From: Deltaproteobacteria bacterium
Lineage (GTDB): Bacteria > Myxococcota_A > Bradymonadia > REDH01
Assembly: GCA_007693585.1 (NCBI GenBank)
Contig: REDH01000189.1
Span: forward strand, 1-37,032
Direction of reading: 5' to 3'
Length of the DNA stretch: 37,032 bases
The position numbers were made by a program, and so were the translations under genes. The notes beneath the pieces were generated by a model, which was not told the DNA's origin, did no database searches, and saw only the letters and a list, made by a program, of their open reading frames with translations. Shown one piece after another: positions 7,516-15,212 of this stretch (positions are counted from its first letter, which is position 1; the number at the start of each line of letters is the position of its first letter).

Positions 7516-9654
7516 ATGCCCTCGAGGCTTCCCGTGGGAGTCCGATGCCGGACGTTCGTGCTGCCGCTGGCGGCCCTGCTTCTTCCTCCGCTCCTCCTCT
7601 GGGGGTGTGGAGACGGGGACGACGTGCCGATGCGGACCGGGCAGACCGAACGGACGGATCCGGGAGGTCCGGGCGACGGGGTGTCCTCGACACGCTCCAG
7701 CATGGGGCCGTCAACCGAGGAGGCGCTGGCGACCCCGTGTGCGAGTCGAGGCCGGAGCATCTGCACACCGGCGGGTGACGCGGTGCTCCGCTGCGACGAG
7801 GACGGGCGCACGACCGTGCGCGCCCTGTGCGAGGCCGGGTGCCGCGACGGCGCATGCGTGACCGCCTGCAGCATCGACGGCACCGTCTTCTGTCGCGACG
7901 GCGATCGCTGGCGGTGTCGGACCGGGCGATCGCTGGAGCGCATCGGCCCGTGCCCTGCGGGCACGGTCTGCACTGCCGGCGAGTGTCTGCCGCGGGTGTG
8001 CGCACCGGGCACGGTGTCGTGCCGCAACCGGGATGAGGGGTTGGCGTGTGACGGGAGCGGCTACCGGGAGATCCCCTTCGACTGCGGGATCGGCTTTCGT
8101 TGCGAGGACGGCCTTTGTCTCGAGGGGGGCCGCAACGCCTGCGGCGGCAGTGCGGCGCTTCCTGCGCGTCCGGGCACCGTGTGCGGTCCCTGCGGGCTGG
8201 ACACCTGGCGGTGCGACGGCCCGGACGCCATGCGGTGCGACGGCAACACCGAGAACGGATGTGGGGGATGTCGATTCTTCTCCAGGGAGATCGGTGACCT
8301 GTGCGGGCAGTGCGGAACATGGCAATGCGATCCCGCGGATCCCGACCGTCCCGTGTGCAGTGATCCCGGCTTCAATGCGTGCGGCACGTGCGGTCCGCTT
8401 GACGGGATGCCTGGAGCATCCTGTGGGCCATGCGGCCTCGACGCCCTGATCTGCCGGGACGGCGCCCTGACCTGCAACGGGGAGACCACCAACGCCTGTG
8501 GCGGGTGCTCCACCCTGCCGGACCTGCTCGGAGAAGCGTGCGGCACCTGCGCAACCGGTGCGTTCGTCTGCGACGGCGACGACTTCCTGCGCTGCGCCGA
8601 GGTTCCGTCCTGCACCGCTCGCCTCCTCGCCAGCGGGCGCGACCACCTGTGCATCGTGCGGGCGGACGACGGCCTCGTGTGCTGGGGTGCCAACGGGGAC
8701 GGTCAGCTCGGCGTTGGCTCGATCGCCACCTGGCGGCCTCCTCAGCCGGTGGCTTCCGCTGTCGGCCCCGTCCGGACGGTCGCCCTGGGCGACCGCCACT
8801 CCTGCGCCATCCGGACGAACAACACGCTTCGGTGCTGGGGTGCGAACACACGCGGGCAACTCGGCGACGGCAGCACGAGCACGAGGCTCCAGCCCGCAAG
8901 TCAGCCCGTTCTCACCGCGGTGGCGGAGGTCGCCCTCGGGGACGGCTTCACGTGCGCGAGGCTGCTGAACGGTCGCGTGCGTTGCTGGGGTGCCAACGAC
9001 CGCGGGCAGCTCGGCGACGGAGGCGAGGAGGACCGCACCACCCCGGGCAGTGGTTCCATCCTCGACCAGGCTGACGCGCTGGTGGCCGGGGCTCGTCACG
9101 CCTGTGCGCTAGGCGATGGTGAGGTGCACTGCTGGGGAGACGGGGCGCGGGGGAGGCTGGGTCATGGAGAGACGTCCCTCGCCCGGACACCGGTGTCCGT
9201 GAGTCTGCCGCAGGAAGCCGTCGCCATCGCCGCCGGGGAGGAGCACACCTGTGCCCTGCTCGAGGGAGGCGAGGTCCATTGCTGGGGCGCGAACACCTTC
9301 GGACAGCTCGGCGCGGACGGCGGCGATGCCCTCGTGCCCGTTCCCGTCGGCGGGCTCGCCGGCGTGCGCTCTCTTGCGGCGGGTGCTCAGCACACCTGCG
9401 CCGTGACGTCGGACGCCGTCTTCTGCTTCGGCGCCAACGATCGGGGGCAGCTCGGGATTTCCGGCGTCGCGTCCACGAGTACCCCGACGGCGGTTCCCGG
9501 CCTCTCGGGCGGATTCGAGGTCGTGGCCGGTGCCGAGCACAGCTGCGGCCTCCGGGACGACGGAACCTTGACCTGCTGGGGAAGCAACCGCAGGGGTCAG
9601 CGGGGCAAGGCCCCGGAGCCCGGCCCCTTCGCGCCGTCGCCGCTTCGCTTCTAG
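7516..9654 (+). CDS. Cys-rich lipoprotein with seven RCC1 repeats
   Basis: A 712-residue predicted surface lipoprotein. The signal sequence ends in LLLWGC (Cys 31). After a short low-complexity linker, residues of about 75-375 are Cys-rich and repetitive, with units like NACGGC ... G-x2-CG-x-CG ... C-G recurring three to four times. The C-terminal part, from about 375, has seven RCC1/BNR-like blades marked by CWGANGDGQLG, CWGANTRGQLG, CWGANDRGQLG, CWGDGARGRLG, CWGANTFGQLG, CFGANDRGQLG and CWGSNRRGQRG. These should close into one seven-bladed propeller. Every blade carries a Cys before W/F-G, plus a second Cys in HxC, which suggests disulfide-stabilised blades outside the cytoplasm. GAGGAG precedes the ATG at 7516. 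Function unknown; adhesion or protein binding is plausible. Confidence 0.87.
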   Translation: MPSRLPVGVRCRTFVLPLAALLLPPLLLWGCGDGDDVPMRTGQTERTDPGGPGDGVSSTRSSMGPSTEEALATPCASRGRSICTPAGDAVLRCDEDGRTTVRALCEAGCRDGACVTACSIDGTVFCRDGDRWRCRTGRSLERIGPCPAGTVCTAGECLPRVCAPGTVSCRNRDEGLACDGSGYREIPFDCGIGFRCEDGLCLEGGRNACGGSAALPARPGTVCGPCGLDTWRCDGPDAMRCDGNTENGCGGCRFFSREIGDLCGQCGTWQCDPADPDRPVCSDPGFNACGTCGPLDGMPGASCGPCGLDALICRDGALTCNGETTNACGGCSTLPDLLGEACGTCATGAFVCDGDDFLRCAEVPSCTARLLASGRDHLCIVRADDGLVCWGANGDGQLGVGSIATWRPPQPVASAVGPVRTVALGDRHSCAIRTNNTLRCWGANTRGQLGDGSTSTRLQPASQPVLTAVAEVALGDGFTCARLLNGRVRCWGANDRGQLGDGGEEDRTTPGSGSILDQADALVAGARHACALGDGEVHCWGDGARGRLGHGETSLARTPVSVSLPQEAVAIAAGEEHTCALLEGGEVHCWGANTFGQLGADGGDALVPVPVGGLAGVRSLAAGAQHTCAVTSDAVFCFGANDRGQLGISGVASTSTPTAVPGLSGGFEVVAGAEHSCGLRDDGTLTCWGSNRRGQRGKAPEPGPFAPSPLRF

Positions 9655-9710
9655 CCGCTCTGCTCTGGCGCGACTCCGGTTGTCGCCTCCGACCTTCTCC
9701 CCTGGTGACC

Positions 9711-10550
9711 ATGAACGACCTGCAGAAGGAGCTCTCCATCGCCATCGACCTTGCCGTCGAGGCCGGGCGCCTGGCCACGCGGATCGGCGAGGGCCAGTTC
9801 CAGGTGACGCACAAGTCCGCCGACGCCAGCCCGGTCACGGAGGCGGATCGTCGGGGCAACGAAATCATCGTGGCGGGTCTGGAGCGGGCCTTCCCCGATG
9901 ATCGCATCGTGGCCGAGGAGAGCATGAACCCCGAGCCGGGCGAACATCCCCGTCTGTGGTTCGTCGATCCGGTCGATGGCACGAAGGACTTCGTGCTGCG
10001 CAATGGCGAGTGGTCCGTGATGATCGGGCTGGCGATCGAGGGAGAGGCCCGACTCGGCGTGGTGTATCAGGCCCAGACCGATCGCCTCTACCACGGCATC
10101 GTCGGGAGCGGAGCCTGGCTGCGGGCGGGCTCGGAGGAGACCCCGCTCCGGGTCCGGAACACCACCGACCCCGCGCTGCTGACGGTGGCCGAGAGTCGGA
10201 ATCATCCCGACCCTCGGATCGCGGCGCTTTGCGGCGAGCTCGGCATCCGGCAGTCCTACAGCCATGGTTCGGTGGGTCTGAAGCTGGCGCACATCGCCGA
10301 GGGGCGGGCCGACGCCTACTTCAACTTCTCCGGCCGTTGTTCGATGTGGGACACCTGTGGGCCGGACGCACTCATCCGGGCTGCCGGAGGGGATCTCTTC
10401 GACTTTCAGGGTCGGCGTCTCCACTACGGCGGGGCGTCCAGCGGGGTGAAGGGGGCGTTCATCGCCACCACGGCTGCGTTGCGCCCGCACGTACTCGAGC
10501 GCCTGGCCGCCCGACCCGACCTCGATCCGCTACGCGGGAACGCGCGCTGA
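9711..10550 (+). CDS. Inositol monophosphatase / CysQ-like phosphatase
   Basis: A 279-residue Mg2+-dependent, Li+-sensitive-type phosphatase. The metal-binding motifs are intact: AEES (68-71), DPVDGTKDF (86-94), and WDTCGPDALIRAAGG toward the C-terminus. This family includes inositol-1-monophosphatase, histidinol-phosphatase and 3'(2'),5'-bisphosphate nucleotidase (CysQ). The short loop and the IVAEES/DPVDGTKDF wording favour CysQ, which removes the toxic adenosine bisphosphate (PAP) formed in sulfate assimilation, but the substrate cannot be fixed from sequence. The ATG at 9711 follows the RCC1 stop by 56 bases, so transcription from upstream is possible. The ferredoxin gene follows 26 bases later. 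Confidence 0.88.
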   Translation: MNDLQKELSIAIDLAVEAGRLATRIGEGQFQVTHKSADASPVTEADRRGNEIIVAGLERAFPDDRIVAEESMNPEPGEHPRLWFVDPVDGTKDFVLRNGEWSVMIGLAIEGEARLGVVYQAQTDRLYHGIVGSGAWLRAGSEETPLRVRNTTDPALLTVAESRNHPDPRIAALCGELGIRQSYSHGSVGLKLAHIAEGRADAYFNFSGRCSMWDTCGPDALIRAAGGDLFDFQGRRLHYGGASSGVKGAFIATTAALRPHVLERLAARPDLDPLRGNAR

Positions 10551-10576
10551 ACCCTTCACCGTGACAGGTCATCCCG

Positions 10577-10915
10577 ATGGCATCCTTCTACGACCGGCAC
10601 ATCTTCTGTTGCATCAACGAACGCGACTGCGAGCATCCGCGTGGCTGCTGCGGCCGCGAGCGGGGTGAGGCGATTCGGGCGCGGCTGGCTCAGGCCATCC
10701 GCCGCGAGCGGATTCCCGGCCGGCTTCGGGCGAACAAGGCGGGCTGCCTGGATCGCTGCGAGCTCGGCCCGTGCATCGTGATCTATCCGGATGCGGTGTG
10801 GTACCGGATCGAGGAGATCGAGCGGGACGTGGACGAGATTGTCCGCGAGCACCTGGTGGCCGGTCGCGTGGTCGATCGCCTGCGTCTCCCGGACGCGGAG
10901 GAGGGTGGTCCGTGA
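10577..10915 (+). CDS. Thioredoxin-like [2Fe-2S] ferredoxin
   Basis: A 112-residue protein of the thioredoxin-fold [2Fe-2S] ferredoxin family (Shethna-protein / Fd4-like). The cluster ligands are visible: HIFCCINERDC near residues 8-18, and KAGCLDRCELGPCIVIYPD in the middle, the C-x3-C pattern on the second loop. VWYRIEEIERDVDEIVREHL matches the conserved C-terminal helix. It carries electrons in the cytoplasm; its partner is not known. An extra CC and a second Cys pair (HPRGCCG) are present in the N-terminal loop. The stop overlaps the GTG start of the ChaN-like gene (GTGA at 10912-10915), so both are translated together. Confidence 0.9.
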   Translation: MASFYDRHIFCCINERDCEHPRGCCGRERGEAIRARLAQAIRRERIPGRLRANKAGCLDRCELGPCIVIYPDAVWYRIEEIERDVDEIVREHLVAGRVVDRLRLPDAEEGGP

Positions 10916-11919
10916 GGGCAGGCCGAGCGTTGATGGCGCTGTTCGCCGTGGCGGGTCTTGCTGCATCGTGTGCGGGTCCGGGTGCGGCGGCTGCGCCGGC
11001 CGCGGTTCCGTCGGGGCAGCCCGAGGAGGCCATCGCGGCGGCGATGGACGGGTTGGCCGAATTCGTCGCCGGGGAGAGCGGCGCGACCCTCGGCGCCCGG
11101 GATGTGGCGGAACGCATCGCTCGGGCGCGCGTGATCCACGTCGGAGAGCTTCACGGTCACCCGGAGATTCATGCCGTGCAGGCCGGGATCGTGGACGCCT
11201 TCCTCGACGCCGGAGTGCCGGTGGCGGTTGCGGTGGAGATGCTTCCGTGGACAATGCAGGATCACGCGGATCTCTGGGCGCGCGGCGAGGTGGACGAGGA
11301 GGAGTTCCTCACGCTGGTGGACTGGCCGCGGACCTGGGGACACGCCTTCGCCGCCTACCGTTCGTTGTTCGTTTCGGCGCGGCGCGAGGGTGCGTCGCTG
11401 CTGGCGATCAATGCCCCCCCGGGTCTGTCCCGGGACGTGTTCCGCCAGGGGATGGACGGGCTCTCTCCGGAGCGTCGCCGGCTGCTGCCGGCGGACGTGG
11501 ATCGCTCGGACGGCCCCTACCGCGAGGCTGTGATCGCAGCCCTCGGCATGCACGGTCACCTTCCGGAGGACGAGGACGAGCGAGCGGCCATCGAGGCGCG
11601 CTTCTTCGAGGCGCAGCTCGTGTGGGACGAGACGATGGCGGCCTCGATCGCCGATGCGCTCGAGAGCCTCCCGGGCACCGTGCGCATCGTGGTGGCCGCG
11701 GGGGCGATGCACGTTGCGGGAGGGGGAGGGATCCCGGACCGCGTGGCGCGCCGGGTTCCTTCGGTGCAGCAGGTCCGCATCGTCTGTCTGCCGCGGATGG
11801 AGGCGGCCAATCTCCAGGCGGCGGTCGCGCGCGCCCACCCGGGAGACATCGTGTGTCTTCCGCGGGGCGGGATGGATGGGGAGGCGCGGGGTGCCGGGGA
11901 GGATCAGGGCACCCGGTGA
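10912..11919 (+). CDS. ChaN-like haem-binding lipoprotein
   Basis: A 335-residue lipoprotein of the ChaN / DUF399 (cofactor haem-binding, Tiki-like) family. The signal sequence ends in a lipobox, GLAASC (about residue 20). The family signature GELHGHPEIHAVQ appears near residue 80, followed by VAVAVEMLPW, DWPRTWGHAFAAY and AINAPPGLSR, then VVAAGAMHVAGGGGIP near the C-terminus, which matches the conserved G-x-MH. Characterised members bind two haem groups between subunits and are Fur-regulated in some species. The start is GTG at 10912, overlapping the ferredoxin stop. Coupling to a ferredoxin suggests a role in iron or haem handling, but that is inference. Only 9 bases separate it from the convergent decarboxylase gene. 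Confidence 0.85.
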   Translation: MRAGRALMALFAVAGLAASCAGPGAAAAPAAVPSGQPEEAIAAAMDGLAEFVAGESGATLGARDVAERIARARVIHVGELHGHPEIHAVQAGIVDAFLDAGVPVAVAVEMLPWTMQDHADLWARGEVDEEEFLTLVDWPRTWGHAFAAYRSLFVSARREGASLLAINAPPGLSRDVFRQGMDGLSPERRRLLPADVDRSDGPYREAVIAALGMHGHLPEDEDERAAIEARFFEAQLVWDETMAASIADALESLPGTVRIVVAAGAMHVAGGGGIPDRVARRVPSVQQVRIVCLPRMEAANLQAAVARAHPGDIVCLPRGGMDGEARGAGEDQGTR

Positions 11920-11928
11920 GTTGCCGGC

Positions 11929-13188
11929 TCAGTCGAGCATGAGCTCGCGGGCGGGCTGCCGCATGCAGTGGAAGCTGGCCATGGACGACCCGTAGCCACC
12001 GGCGTTGAGCATCACGAGGAAGTCTCCTTCCTGGACGTCGGGCAGCCGTGCGTCTTCGTCGAAGTTGTCGATGACCTCGTTGATGTTTCCGACGACGAAG
12101 TAGTGATTGTCATCGGATCGGGCCGGTCCGCGGTGTGCGTGGATGATCTCCTGCACGAAGCCGTAGTGTGCGGCCTGGGGGTGGGCGTTGAATCCGACGT
12201 TGAGTCCGACGAAGGTTTCTCCGCCCTTCTCCTCGACCATGGTGACCTGGGCGACGAGGATGGAGGAGTCGTTGATGATGTAGTCGCCGGGTTCGCAGCA
12301 GATCTCGATGTGGTCTCCGAGCCGTTCTCGCACGACTTCGGCGATGGCGCTGGCGTAGAGGTCGAGGTCGACGGGCTGGTCGGTGGCGGCGTGCGGCACG
12401 CCGATTCCTCCGCCGACGTTGACGTAGGCGAGATCGGGGAGTTGCTCGGCGAAGTCGGCGAGTCTGCGCACGGCGCGCAGGAAGGTCTCCAGTCCGCGTG
12501 CGAGCCAGCCGGAGCCGACGTGCATGTGCACGCCCTCGACGATGAAGCCGTAGCCGCGGGCGACGTCGAGGGCCTCGTGGAAGCGGTCGGCGTAGATTCC
12601 GAACTTGCTGGGGCGGGAGCCTGCGTAGGTGAGGTTCCCGGAGAGCCCGACCCCGATCTGCGGATTGATGCGCAGCCCGATTCTGCGTCCGGGGAAGCGT
12701 CGTCCGAGCTTGTGCAGCATGCTGATGGAGTCGACGTTGATGCGGATGCCGAGTCCACCGATGCGCTCGATGTCGGCGTCGCTGACCGCGGAGGCGGTGA
12801 AGGAGATGTGTTCGGGTCGGAAGCCGTGCGCAAGGGCGAGTTCGACCTCTCCCGGCGATGCGCAGTCGATGCCGCAGCGGCGGGAGTCCCGCACGGCATC
12901 GAGGACGGGCCCGAACCGGTTGCTCTTGGTGGCGAAGTAGACGCGGTGGGGCTGTCCTGTGCCGGCAAGGGCGGCGGCGAGCCGGCCGATGTTGGCCTGG
13001 ATGCGTCTGCGGTCGTAGACGAGGAGGGGCGCACCGTGGTTCTCGGCGAGTTCTCGCACGCAGCGTTCTGCGAACCACAGGTCGTGGCCGCGGTAGTGGA
13101 GACGTTCGCGCTGCCACCACAGGTCGGTCGAGACCGGCCGTTCGGGTCGCAGGGTGCGGGCGTCGGGAACGACAAGAGTGTTCGTCAT
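11929..13188 (-). CDS. Fold-III PLP-dependent decarboxylase, atypical (LysA/ODC superfamily)
   Basis: A 419-residue alanine-racemase-fold decarboxylase. The barrel domain has FATKSN with the PLP-binding Lys 88, CASPGEVELAL, HVGSG (223-227), GGGIG (259-263) and EPGD (299-302). The C-terminal domain ends in GDFLVMLNAGGYGSSMAS. Two positions depart from diaminopimelate, ornithine and arginine decarboxylases. The EPGR phosphate/substrate motif reads EPGD, and the C-E-S-x-D (or C-D-x-x-D) motif with the catalytic Cys reads VGNINEVID (366-374), with no Cys. It is therefore unlikely to be ordinary LysA; the substrate is open. GGGAGGT precedes the ATG at 13186-13188, with a perfect hairpin directly above it. 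It is the only gene of its transcription unit in view. Confidence 0.85.
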   Translation of the reverse strand: MTNTLVVPDARTLRPERPVSTDLWWQRERLHYRGHDLWFAERCVRELAENHGAPLLVYDRRRIQANIGRLAAALAGTGQPHRVYFATKSNRFGPVLDAVRDSRRCGIDCASPGEVELALAHGFRPEHISFTASAVSDADIERIGGLGIRINVDSISMLHKLGRRFPGRRIGLRINPQIGVGLSGNLTYAGSRPSKFGIYADRFHEALDVARGYGFIVEGVHMHVGSGWLARGLETFLRAVRRLADFAEQLPDLAYVNVGGGIGVPHAATDQPVDLDLYASAIAEVVRERLGDHIEICCEPGDYIINDSSILVAQVTMVEEKGGETFVGLNVGFNAHPQAAHYGFVQEIIHAHRGPARSDDNHYFVVGNINEVIDNFDEDARLPDVQEGDFLVMLNAGGYGSSMASFHCMRQPARELMLD

Positions 13189-13198
13189 GGAACCTCCC

Positions 13199-13213
13199 GG
13201 CCCGAATCGGGCC
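13199..13213 (-). promoter_or_regulatory. Perfect hairpin next to the decarboxylase ribosome-binding site
   Basis: On the minus strand GGCCCGA, one unpaired base, TCGGGCC: seven-base arms, all G/C-rich. As RNA it would need a slightly longer loop, using about six pairs. It ends immediately before the GGGAGGT Shine-Dalgarno sequence, so a stable stem abuts the ribosome-binding site. This position could modulate translation or bind a regulator; there is no U-tract, so it is not an intrinsic terminator. Confidence 0.45.
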
Positions 13214-13351
13214 CAGCGATAGCCGGGGCTCGACCCCCCATCCTCCCTGGGGGCGCTATTCCGGACGGCGTAGAGGATGGACCGGGAACGATCCCCGGCC
13301 GCCCTGTCGCGGAATGTCGGGCGGCCTGAGCCGGCCCGACGAAGGGCAGGG

Positions 13352-13380
13352 CGTGTAGCACCCTCGCGTGGGCGGGGCAA
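13352..13380 (-). promoter_or_regulatory. Candidate promoter for the decarboxylase
   Basis: Minus strand: TTGCCC (13375-13380), a 17-base spacer, then TACACG (13352-13357). The -10 hexamer is identical to the one proposed for the HEAT-protein gene at 21155-21160. Transcription would start near 13345 and give a leader of about 157 bases. The -35 is weak (TTG only), so this is tentative. Confidence 0.35.
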
Positions 13381-13584
13381 GCGAAGCTGGAGGTCGGGGG
13401 CAAAAAACCGTCCATACGGGACATGGCGGGGCCATCCGGTGCGTGGAGACAAAGTGCGTGACGGGGGCCGGGGGGGACCGCTAGAAGGGGGGCGACCCGG
13501 GAACGGATCGCTGTGGCACGGCGGACCCGAGGGGTCGGTGGCGGAACGCCCCCCGCGGCGCGCATAGCATGGGAGCAGTTGAGA

Positions 13585-15165
13585 ATGGCGCAACCCCCGG
13601 CCAGTGGAGAGCACCTGCAGACCCCCCGGGACGAGTCCGCCGAGCGTGCGGTGCTGGGGGCGATCATGCTGCGACCGGATCTCCTTGCGGTGCTGGCCGA
13701 CCGGCTGAAGCCGCACGACTTCTATCTGGAGCAGCACCAGGTGATCTACACGGCGCTGCTCGACCTCGATGCGGCGCGGCTTCCGATCGACATGCTGCTG
13801 GTGAGCAAGCGGCTCAAGGAGCTGGATGCGCTCTCGGTGGCCGGGGGCGCCGCGTATCTGCTCGAGCTCGCGAACAGCGTGCCGACGACGCAGAACGCGG
13901 AGCGCTATGCTGCGATCATCCGGGAGAAGTCGATCCTGCGCGACGTCCAGGGCTTTGCGCGAGCGACGCTGCAGGAGGCGGGCACGGAGGTGGAGGATGT
14001 CCCGGGGTTCGTGGACACGGTGGCGCAGCGCGCGCTCCGCCTGTCGGTGTCGGGGAGCGGGCGCGGCGCGCGGATCCTCCGCGACGTGCTTCGACCCGCG
14101 GTCGAGCGGGCCCAGGAGCGTCACGAGGCGGGGCACAAGGGTTCGCTGACGGGGGTCACGAGCGGGTTCTTCGCGGTCGACCGGATGACGAACGGCTGGC
14201 AGCCCTCCGATCTGATCATTCTGGCGGCCCGTCCGGGCATGGGCAAGACGGCGTTCGCGCTGAACATGCTGCTCAACGCGGCGATGGATCGGCGCAACCC
14301 GACCCCGGGGGTCATCTTCAGCCTCGAGATGAGCGCGGAACAGCTCGCCACGCGCCTGTGGTGCTCGACGGCCCGGATCTCGATGGAGGATCTTCGGCGG
14401 GGCACCATCGAGCCCACGGGCTGGAATCGCCTGTTTCAGGCGGTGGAGCAGCTGGGTCGGGCGAAGGTGTTCATCGACGACACCCCGTCGCTCCCCATCA
14501 CCGAGATGATGCGCAAGTGTCGCCAGCTTCAGCACGAGCACCGCATCGGTCTGGTGATCGTCGACTATCTCCAGCTGATGACCGCAGGAGATGTGGGCCG
14601 GAACACGAGCCGCGAGCAGGTCATCTCCGAGATCTCCCGGAACCTCAAGGCGCTGGCCAAGGAGCTGAGCGTCCCGGTCATCGCGCTCTCCCAGTTGAAC
14701 CGTGGCGTGGAGAGCCGAACGGACAAGCGCCCGATGCTGTCGGATCTGCGCGAGTCCGGCGCCATCGAGCAGGACGCGGACATCATCACGTTCCTGTACC
14801 GCGAGGACTACTACGCCCGGAAGAAGGAGGGGGAGGAGGACGAGGAGCAGATCCGCCCCACGAACGCCCCCGGCCTGACCGAGGTCATCATTTCCAAGCA
14901 CCGGTCGGGTTCCACCGGCACGGTGGAGCTCGAGTTCCACGGCCAGTACACCCTCTTCACCAACCTCCGGCGCGACGAGGACGCCGGCGATCCGGGTGCT
15001 CCCCTCCCGCAGGATCTCCGGCCGCCGGCCCCGCTGGACGAGGGCCCCGCCTTCGCCGCGCCGCCGCCCGATCCCGACGGCACCCGGCCCCCGGTGCGGG
15101 TGGAAGAGCGCCCGTTCGTCGCCGCGGACACCGGCGACGACGGGGATGACGACCTCCCGATCTGA
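13585..15165 (+). CDS. dnaB: Replicative DNA helicase DnaB
   Basis: A 526-residue hexameric 5'-3' helicase that unwinds DNA at the replication fork. The N-terminal primase-interacting domain is at about 15-115 (AERAVLGAIMLRPDLL, FYLEQHQVIYTALLDL). A linker precedes the RecA-like ATPase domain. Walker A is ARPGMGKTA (215-223) and Walker B is LVIVDYLQLM. The later conserved segments LSQLNRGVESRTDKRP, SDLRESGAIEQDADII and ISKHRSGSTGTVEL are complete. The C-terminal 60 residues are acidic and Pro-rich and extend beyond the usual end of the family. The ATG at 13585 fits the family start; an in-frame TTG lies two codons upstream. It converges on rarA with 47 bases between stops. No intein is visible. 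Confidence 0.97.
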   Translation: MAQPPASGEHLQTPRDESAERAVLGAIMLRPDLLAVLADRLKPHDFYLEQHQVIYTALLDLDAARLPIDMLLVSKRLKELDALSVAGGAAYLLELANSVPTTQNAERYAAIIREKSILRDVQGFARATLQEAGTEVEDVPGFVDTVAQRALRLSVSGSGRGARILRDVLRPAVERAQERHEAGHKGSLTGVTSGFFAVDRMTNGWQPSDLIILAARPGMGKTAFALNMLLNAAMDRRNPTPGVIFSLEMSAEQLATRLWCSTARISMEDLRRGTIEPTGWNRLFQAVEQLGRAKVFIDDTPSLPITEMMRKCRQLQHEHRIGLVIVDYLQLMTAGDVGRNTSREQVISEISRNLKALAKELSVPVIALSQLNRGVESRTDKRPMLSDLRESGAIEQDADIITFLYREDYYARKKEGEEDEEQIRPTNAPGLTEVIISKHRSGSTGTVELEFHGQYTLFTNLRRDEDAGDPGAPLPQDLRPPAPLDEGPAFAAPPPDPDGTRPPVRVEERPFVAADTGDDGDDDLPI

Positions 15166-15212
15166 CGGGTGGCTCCGCCGATCCGACGCGCCGTCCTGCG
15201 CGGCGGCCAACC

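Larger units (their letters stand above)
13189..13584. other. 396-bp divergent intergenic region, decarboxylase / dnaB
   Basis: This is the longest stretch without a supported gene except for the region before the ADP-ribosylglycohydrolase. On the minus strand it holds a promoter-like pair (13352-13380) and a hairpin at the ribosome-binding site of the decarboxylase. It also holds an 18-codon upstream frame beginning ATG GGG GGT, whose TGA overlaps the decarboxylase ATG. An A6/T6 tract lies at 13402-13407, next to CCGT/ACGG short arms. On the plus strand, before dnaB, I see no convincing -35/-10 pair; GGGAG lies 10-14 bases before its ATG. Confidence 0.5.

Noticed and set aside
7711-9099. A 462-codon minus-strand frame opposite the RCC1 gene
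   Set aside because: Antisense to the CWGAN repeats; the plus strand carries signal peptide, lipobox and repeats.
13402-13407. T6 tract on the minus strand after CCGT-atgg-ACGG, as an intrinsic terminator
   Set aside because: The stem has only four pairs and no gene on that strand ends just before it; at most it adds an A/T-rich element upstream of the decarboxylase promoter.
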